Source: an uncultured Verrucomicrobiota bacterium (GTDB lineage: Bacteria; Verrucomicrobiota; Verrucomicrobiia; Limisphaerales; UBA9464). From it: a DNA stretch of 64,000 nt. This document shows positions 60,644 to 64,000 of this stretch, one piece after another. The stretch covers positions 1 through 64,000 of the forward strand of contig CAIXUG010000056.1 in assembly GCA_903922605.1 (NCBI GenBank), in the 5' to 3' direction. The position numbers and the translations under genes were made by a program. Every line of letters begins with the position of its first letter. The first letter of the stretch is position 1. A model generated the notes under the pieces. That model was not told where the DNA came from. It saw only the letters and a list, made by a program, of their open reading frames with translations, and made no database searches.

Positions 60644-61513
60644 TCAATGCGTCGCCGCCCAGCCGCGGACGAAGCCGACGCACTGCGCGATGTCGGGCAC
60701 CGAGTTGTCCCAGTTGTACTCGTACTCGACGCTGATGTTGCCGACGAAGTTCTGGCGCTTCAGCTCCGCCAGCACGCCGGCCATGTCCGAGCCACCCGCG
60801 CCAAACGGCACGTCATGCTGGCCGGGGCCGAGGGCCGGGCGTTCCTTGCCGTGCATCGAGATGATGTGGCCTTCGAGGATCTTGAGGCAGTCCACCGGCT
60901 TCAGGCCGCTGGTCTGCCAGTGGCCGATGTCGGCGCAGGAGCCGACGCGCGGGTCGCGATCCTTCACGAGCGCGAGGATGTAGTTCGGGTCCCAGACCTT
61001 GTAGTTCGGGTTGTTCGCCTGGCGCGGGTGGTTGTGGTAGCCGACGCGGATGTCATACTCCTTCACCAGCTTGTCGATGATGTCGATGGACTCCGTGGAT
61101 TCGGTCGTGATGCCGTAGAGCTCCATCTTCTTGGCGAACTCGAAAACCTTCCGGGCGCCCGCCTCGTCACTGGGGATGCCCACGACGCCGTAGTTCACGC
61201 CACGGATGCCGTGCTTCGCGAGCTTGGCCTTCACCTGCGCGATCACCTCGTCGCTGGCGTTGTGGTCCCACTTGATGGTGCGCTGGTCGGGGCTGAGGGC
61301 CTGGCCGGGGAAGAACTCAATGACCTTGCTGCCGGTCTGCTCGGTCTTTTCGATGGCCTCGAAGAGGGTGAACCGGTTGAAGCTGTAGGCCTGGCAGCCG
61401 ATGGCGATGCCGCCGATGCGGTTCTCCGCCGGGATGGGGGCGGCGCTGAGGGCAAGGGTGGCCAAGGTCGCCGCGGCGACCATGAGGGTACGGAATGACG
61501 GGAGGTATTTCAT
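60644..61513 (-). CDS. Exported sugar phosphate isomerase/epimerase-like (xylose isomerase-like TIM barrel) protein
   Basis: 289 residues with a signal peptide (LMVAAATLATLALSAAPIP). AP-endonuclease-2/xylose isomerase-like TIM barrel: IAIGCQAYSFNRFTLFEAIE, GSKVIEFFPGQALSP, GIRGVNYGVVGIPSDEAGAR, the metal-site segment VGYHNHPRQ, VGSCADIGHWQTSGLKPVDC, IISMHGKERP and NISVEYEYNWDNSVPDI. The His, Asp and Glu residues of the divalent metal site are present. Secreted members are common in Planctomycetes and Verrucomicrobia; the substrate is unknown but likely a sugar derivative. Confidence 0.9.
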   Translation of the reverse strand: MKYLPSFRTLMVAAATLATLALSAAPIPAENRIGGIAIGCQAYSFNRFTLFEAIEKTEQTGSKVIEFFPGQALSPDQRTIKWDHNASDEVIAQVKAKLAKHGIRGVNYGVVGIPSDEAGARKVFEFAKKMELYGITTESTESIDIIDKLVKEYDIRVGYHNHPRQANNPNYKVWDPNYILALVKDRDPRVGSCADIGHWQTSGLKPVDCLKILEGHIISMHGKERPALGPGQHDVPFGAGGSDMAGVLAELKRQNFVGNISVEYEYNWDNSVPDIAQCVGFVRGWAATH

Positions 61514-61637
61514 GCAATGTCGGAAGTGCGCGGGAACCGACGCGACTCGGCAAGGCGGAATTCAGCGGCCCTGAGGCAGGAGGGCGATTTCATCGGGCCA
61601 TCCCAGTACCCTGGCTGCGGACGGTCAGTGTCTTAAT

Positions 61638-61703
61638 CCTGCTCATGCTCCTGCTCCTGCTCCTGCTCTGTTTCGCGCGAGCAAGAGCAAGAGCATGAGC
61701 AGG
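61638..61703. repeat. Hairpin built from hexamer repeats (GAGCAA/GAGCAT type)
   Basis: Arms 61638-61662 (cctgctcatgctcctgctcc...) and 61679-61703 (gagcaagagcaagagcatga...) pair over 25 bases with two G-U-type differences; 16-base loop. It begins 32 bases after the ABC transporter stop codon on the minus strand and ends well before the isomerase start. Confidence 0.8.
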
Positions 61704-61734
61704 CAAGTGTCGCGAAGGCACCACCTGCCCCTGG

Positions 61735-63561
61735 CTAACTTGCCGGGGTCTGGAACGAGAGGTCGTGCAGCTTGCGGTAAACGCCGTTGCGCGCCAGCAG
61801 TTCGGCGTGGCGGCCGGTCTCGACGATGCGTCCCTGATCCATGACGACGATCACATCCGCGTGCTGGATGGTGGACAGGCGGTGGGCGATGCACAGCGTG
61901 GTGCGTCCCTGCATGAGCTGGTCGAACTGCCCCTGCACGGCCCGCTCCGACTCGTTGTCGAGCGCGCTGGTGGCCTCGTCCAGCACCAGGATCGGCGCAT
62001 TGCGCAGGATGGCGCGGGCGATGGCGATGCGCTGCCGCTGGCCGCCGGAAAGGGTGACGCCTTTTTCGCCGACGACGAAGTCATAGCCTTCCTGGTTTTC
62101 CAGGATGAACTCGTGGGCGTGCGCCTGCCGGGCCGCCTGTTCGATCTCGGCCGCCGTGGCACCCGCGCGCCCATAGCCGATGTTCTGCCGGATGCTCTCG
62201 TTGAAGAGCACCACCTCCTGCGAGACGACCGCGACCTGCGAGCGCAGATCATGCTGTGCGACCTCCCGCAGATCGACTCCGCCAATGCGGACGGAGCCCT
62301 TCGCCGGATCCATGAACCGCAGGAGCAGGTTGGTGACCGTCGTCTTGCCGGAACCGCTCTGGCCCACCAACGCGACGACCTGGCCGGCCTTGATCGTGAG
62401 GTTGAACTCCGTGAGCGCCGCCTTCTCGCCGTAGCTGAAGCTCACGTGGTCAAACACGATGTCTGCGCCTGCTGCTTTCAGCGGTTTCGGTGTGGCGGGG
62501 TCCGCGACCGTGGGCCGGGTGTTCAGCAGCGCGAAAATGCGGTCACCGGCCGACCGGGCGCGCTGCAGGTCGCCCTGGAGGCGGGAAAGCAGCTTGATCG
62601 GCTGGTACAGCAGGAAGAGCGACCCGACAAAGGAGATGAAGTCGCCGGCCTTCATGGGCGCCTTCGTTTCGCGGGCGATGATCAGGAACACAATCGCCAC
62701 GCCGATGGCCCCGAAGGTTTCGATGATGGGGCCGGGCAGTTCGGCCGCCCGGATCGCGCGCATCCAGAAACCGAAATAGCGGCCGGCGACCCGGCGGAAC
62801 CGCGATCCCACCTCCGCCTCCATGTTGTAGGCCTTGACCACGCGGTTGGCCGTGAAGGCTTCCTGCATGACGTTCGAGAGCTGCGCCATCTCGTCGCTGA
62901 TGCCCTCGGCGCTCCGCCGGATTTTCCGGCTGTAAATGGTCATCGGCACGATGCAGAGCGGCAGCACCGTCATGGAAATGAGGGTGAGCCGGGGCTGCTG
63001 GCTGACGAGGAAGATGACCAGCGAGATGATCTCGATGGGCTTGGTGATGATGATTCCCAGCGAGGTGCTGAGCACCATGCTCATTTGGAGGGTGTCGTTG
63101 GAGATGCGCGACACCAGCTCGCCGGTGCTGGAGCGGTTGAAGAAGTCGAACGACAGCGTGTGGAGGTGGTCGAACAGGCGCGTCCGCAGGTCATTGATGG
63201 CCCGGATGGCCGCCCAGTTGAGCAGGTAGGCGTTGAGGTAGTTGGCCGCGCCGCGCACCAGCATCACCAGCGGGATGAGCGTGATGGCGAGCGCCACCAG
63301 GCCGGGATCAGGCCGGTGCTCCGCGTGGGGCATCAGCGAATCCAACCAGGCCATCAAAGGCTGGAGAAAGCCCGGCAGCCGGACGCCCATGCCGGAAACC
63401 GGCGCCGCCTCGGACGGGAAGAGCAGGTTGAAGCACAGCCGGACCGTCATCATCAGCGCCGGGCTCATCAGGCCCGCAACCACGCCAAAAAACACTCCGA
63501 GGATGAGCCGCCGGCGGTACGGGGCCCCCAGTCGGAGCAGGCGCAAGAGGAAGTCCGTCAT
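61735..63561 (-). CDS. MsbA-type ABC exporter (fused permease and ATPase)
   Basis: 608 residues from the ATG at 63561; the frame is open upstream to 63705 without a better start. Six membrane helices in the N-terminal half (RRLILGVFFGVVAGLMSPAL, ALAITLIPLVMLVRGAANYL and others), with DFFNRSSTGELVSRISNDT typical of exporter coupling regions. ATPase: Walker A GQSGSGKTTV, Q-loop VSQEVVLFNESIRQNI, signature LSGGQRQRIAIARA, Walker B ILVLDEATSALD, switch IAHRLSTI. It is likely a lipid A or lipid-linked glycan flippase. Upstream lies a polysaccharide deacetylase gene, which supports an envelope role. Confidence 0.95.
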   Translation of the reverse strand: MTDFLLRLLRLGAPYRRRLILGVFFGVVAGLMSPALMMTVRLCFNLLFPSEAAPVSGMGVRLPGFLQPLMAWLDSLMPHAEHRPDPGLVALAITLIPLVMLVRGAANYLNAYLLNWAAIRAINDLRTRLFDHLHTLSFDFFNRSSTGELVSRISNDTLQMSMVLSTSLGIIITKPIEIISLVIFLVSQQPRLTLISMTVLPLCIVPMTIYSRKIRRSAEGISDEMAQLSNVMQEAFTANRVVKAYNMEAEVGSRFRRVAGRYFGFWMRAIRAAELPGPIIETFGAIGVAIVFLIIARETKAPMKAGDFISFVGSLFLLYQPIKLLSRLQGDLQRARSAGDRIFALLNTRPTVADPATPKPLKAAGADIVFDHVSFSYGEKAALTEFNLTIKAGQVVALVGQSGSGKTTVTNLLLRFMDPAKGSVRIGGVDLREVAQHDLRSQVAVVSQEVVLFNESIRQNIGYGRAGATAAEIEQAARQAHAHEFILENQEGYDFVVGEKGVTLSGGQRQRIAIARAILRNAPILVLDEATSALDNESERAVQGQFDQLMQGRTTLCIAHRLSTIQHADVIVVMDQGRIVETGRHAELLARNGVYRKLHDLSFQTPAS

Positions 63562-63646
63562 GTGTGCGCTACGATTCCACGCGGGCAAAGCAACCCGCCA
63601 GCCCAATTCGTCGGCGACGTATTGGACACGCTCTGTCGGGTTCCGT

Positions 63647-64000
63647 TCAGCGGGCGAACTGGCGCCGCACCATTGCCCAGAGGTTTTTCCAGTTCCGCGA
63701 GGCATAGCGCACCGTGAAGCGTTTCAGGGCCAGGCGGTCGGTGCCGGGTTCGTTTATCCCCGCTTGCGTGATCACCGCAGTCTCGTAGCCGGCCCCGGCG
63801 ACGAGTTCGCGCACGGCCGGATTCCAGTCGCCGTAGGGGTAGCAGAAGTGCAGCACCGGCACGCCGAAGATGTCTTCCAGCTTTTTCCGACTCGCGGTGA
63901 TTTCCTCCCGGGCCTGGTCCAGCGGAATCTGCGTGAGCTGCGGGTGGGTGCAGGTATGGGCACCGATGTCGTGACCGGCCTGCATCCACTCGCGCACCTG
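63647..64000 (-). CDS. Polysaccharide deacetylase (NodB-like), C-terminal part
   Basis: The frame enters at the window end (VREWMQAGHDIGAHTCTHPQ) and stops at 63647; about 118 residues are visible. GHDIGAHTCTHPQLTQIPL contains the metal-binding HxxxH of NodB-type deacetylases (CE4), followed by EEITASRKKLEDIFG and VLHFCYPYGDWNPAVREL. The N-terminal catalytic Asp motif lies outside. It would remove N- or O-acetyl groups from a glycan. Upstream of the ABC exporter on the same strand. Confidence 0.9.
   Translation of the reverse strand, partial: QVREWMQAGHDIGAHTCTHPQLTQIPLDQAREEITASRKKLEDIFGVPVLHFCYPYGDWNPAVRELVAGAGYETAVITQAGINEPGTDRLALKRFTVRYASRNWKNLWAMVRRQFAR

Noticed and set aside
61765-63717. 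Plus-strand open frame of 650 codons opposite the ABC exporter
   Set aside because: The minus strand carries all ABC motifs; this frame is Asp/Val/His/Arg-rich, typical of an antisense frame.

Overview
The window is high-GC (roughly 60-65% by eye) and densely coded. It reads as a stretch of chromosome from a member of the Verrucomicrobiota, probably a Pedosphaera/Limisphaerales-like soil or freshwater lineage. This assignment is inference from gene content: an ECF sigma factor fused to a membrane-anchored pseudopilin-like domain, a TIGR03435 domain, a planctomycete-type mono-haem cytochrome, a VTC/DUF4956 pair, DUF1844, DUF4337, citramalate synthase, futalosine-pathway MqnE, CE15 and GH39 enzymes, and abundant large palindromic repeats between genes. 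No rRNA, tRNA, CRISPR array or prophage was recognised.

Layout. 1-11 kb: end of an IS630-type element, a TonB-dependent receptor, unknown membrane and secreted proteins, the sigma-factor fusion, DUF72, DUF3592 and a GH39 glycosidase. 11-20 kb: valS, which carries in-frame palindromic-repeat insertions; a gene-poor stretch; a small DNA-binding-like protein; hisF, a DUF486 protein and hisI; a membrane protein; and cimA behind an apparent isoleucine attenuator. 19.6-30 kb: a FecR-like protein with a CHASE2 adenylate cyclase, AIM24, ubiX/ubiA, DUF4337, a UreF-like protein with a sodium:solute symporter. 29.5-39 kb: CE15 and SGNH esterases, a lipoprotein carbonic anhydrase, mqnE, an EF-hand calpain-like protease, HicBA, a truncated haemoglobin, a PpiC isomerase and mnmE. 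39.7-48 kb: ferredoxin, the VTC-DUF4956-HlyD operon, a cytochrome, a membrane-anchored GrpE-like protein, two ABC-2 permeases, and the DUF1844/LON-domain pair. 48-64 kb: moaA, a membrane Ser/Thr kinase, a HEAT-repeat protein, an esterase/SMP-30 fusion, a TlpA/TIGR03435 fusion, an MFS exporter, gapA, small unknown proteins, a xylose-isomerase-like protein, an MsbA-type ABC exporter and a polysaccharide deacetylase cut by the window end.

Functional threads. Housekeeping metabolism is represented by hisF/hisI, cimA (isoleucine), mqnE with ubiX/ubiA (menaquinone by the futalosine route), moaA (molybdopterin) and gapA. Plant-polymer degradation is suggested by GH39, CE15, the SGNH esterase, the esterase/SMP-30 fusion and the secreted xylose-isomerase-like protein. 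Signalling is represented by the sigma fusion, cyclase and kinase.

Two signals stand out. The cimA leader encodes a short peptide with five Ile codons in ten residues, followed by mutually exclusive antiterminator and terminator hairpins: a complete classical attenuator. Second, the intergenic spaces are populated by several families of large palindromes (arms about 20-31 bp, often with nested hairpins or hexamer repeats). One such palindrome sits in frame inside valS, comparable in principle to the Rickettsia palindromic elements.
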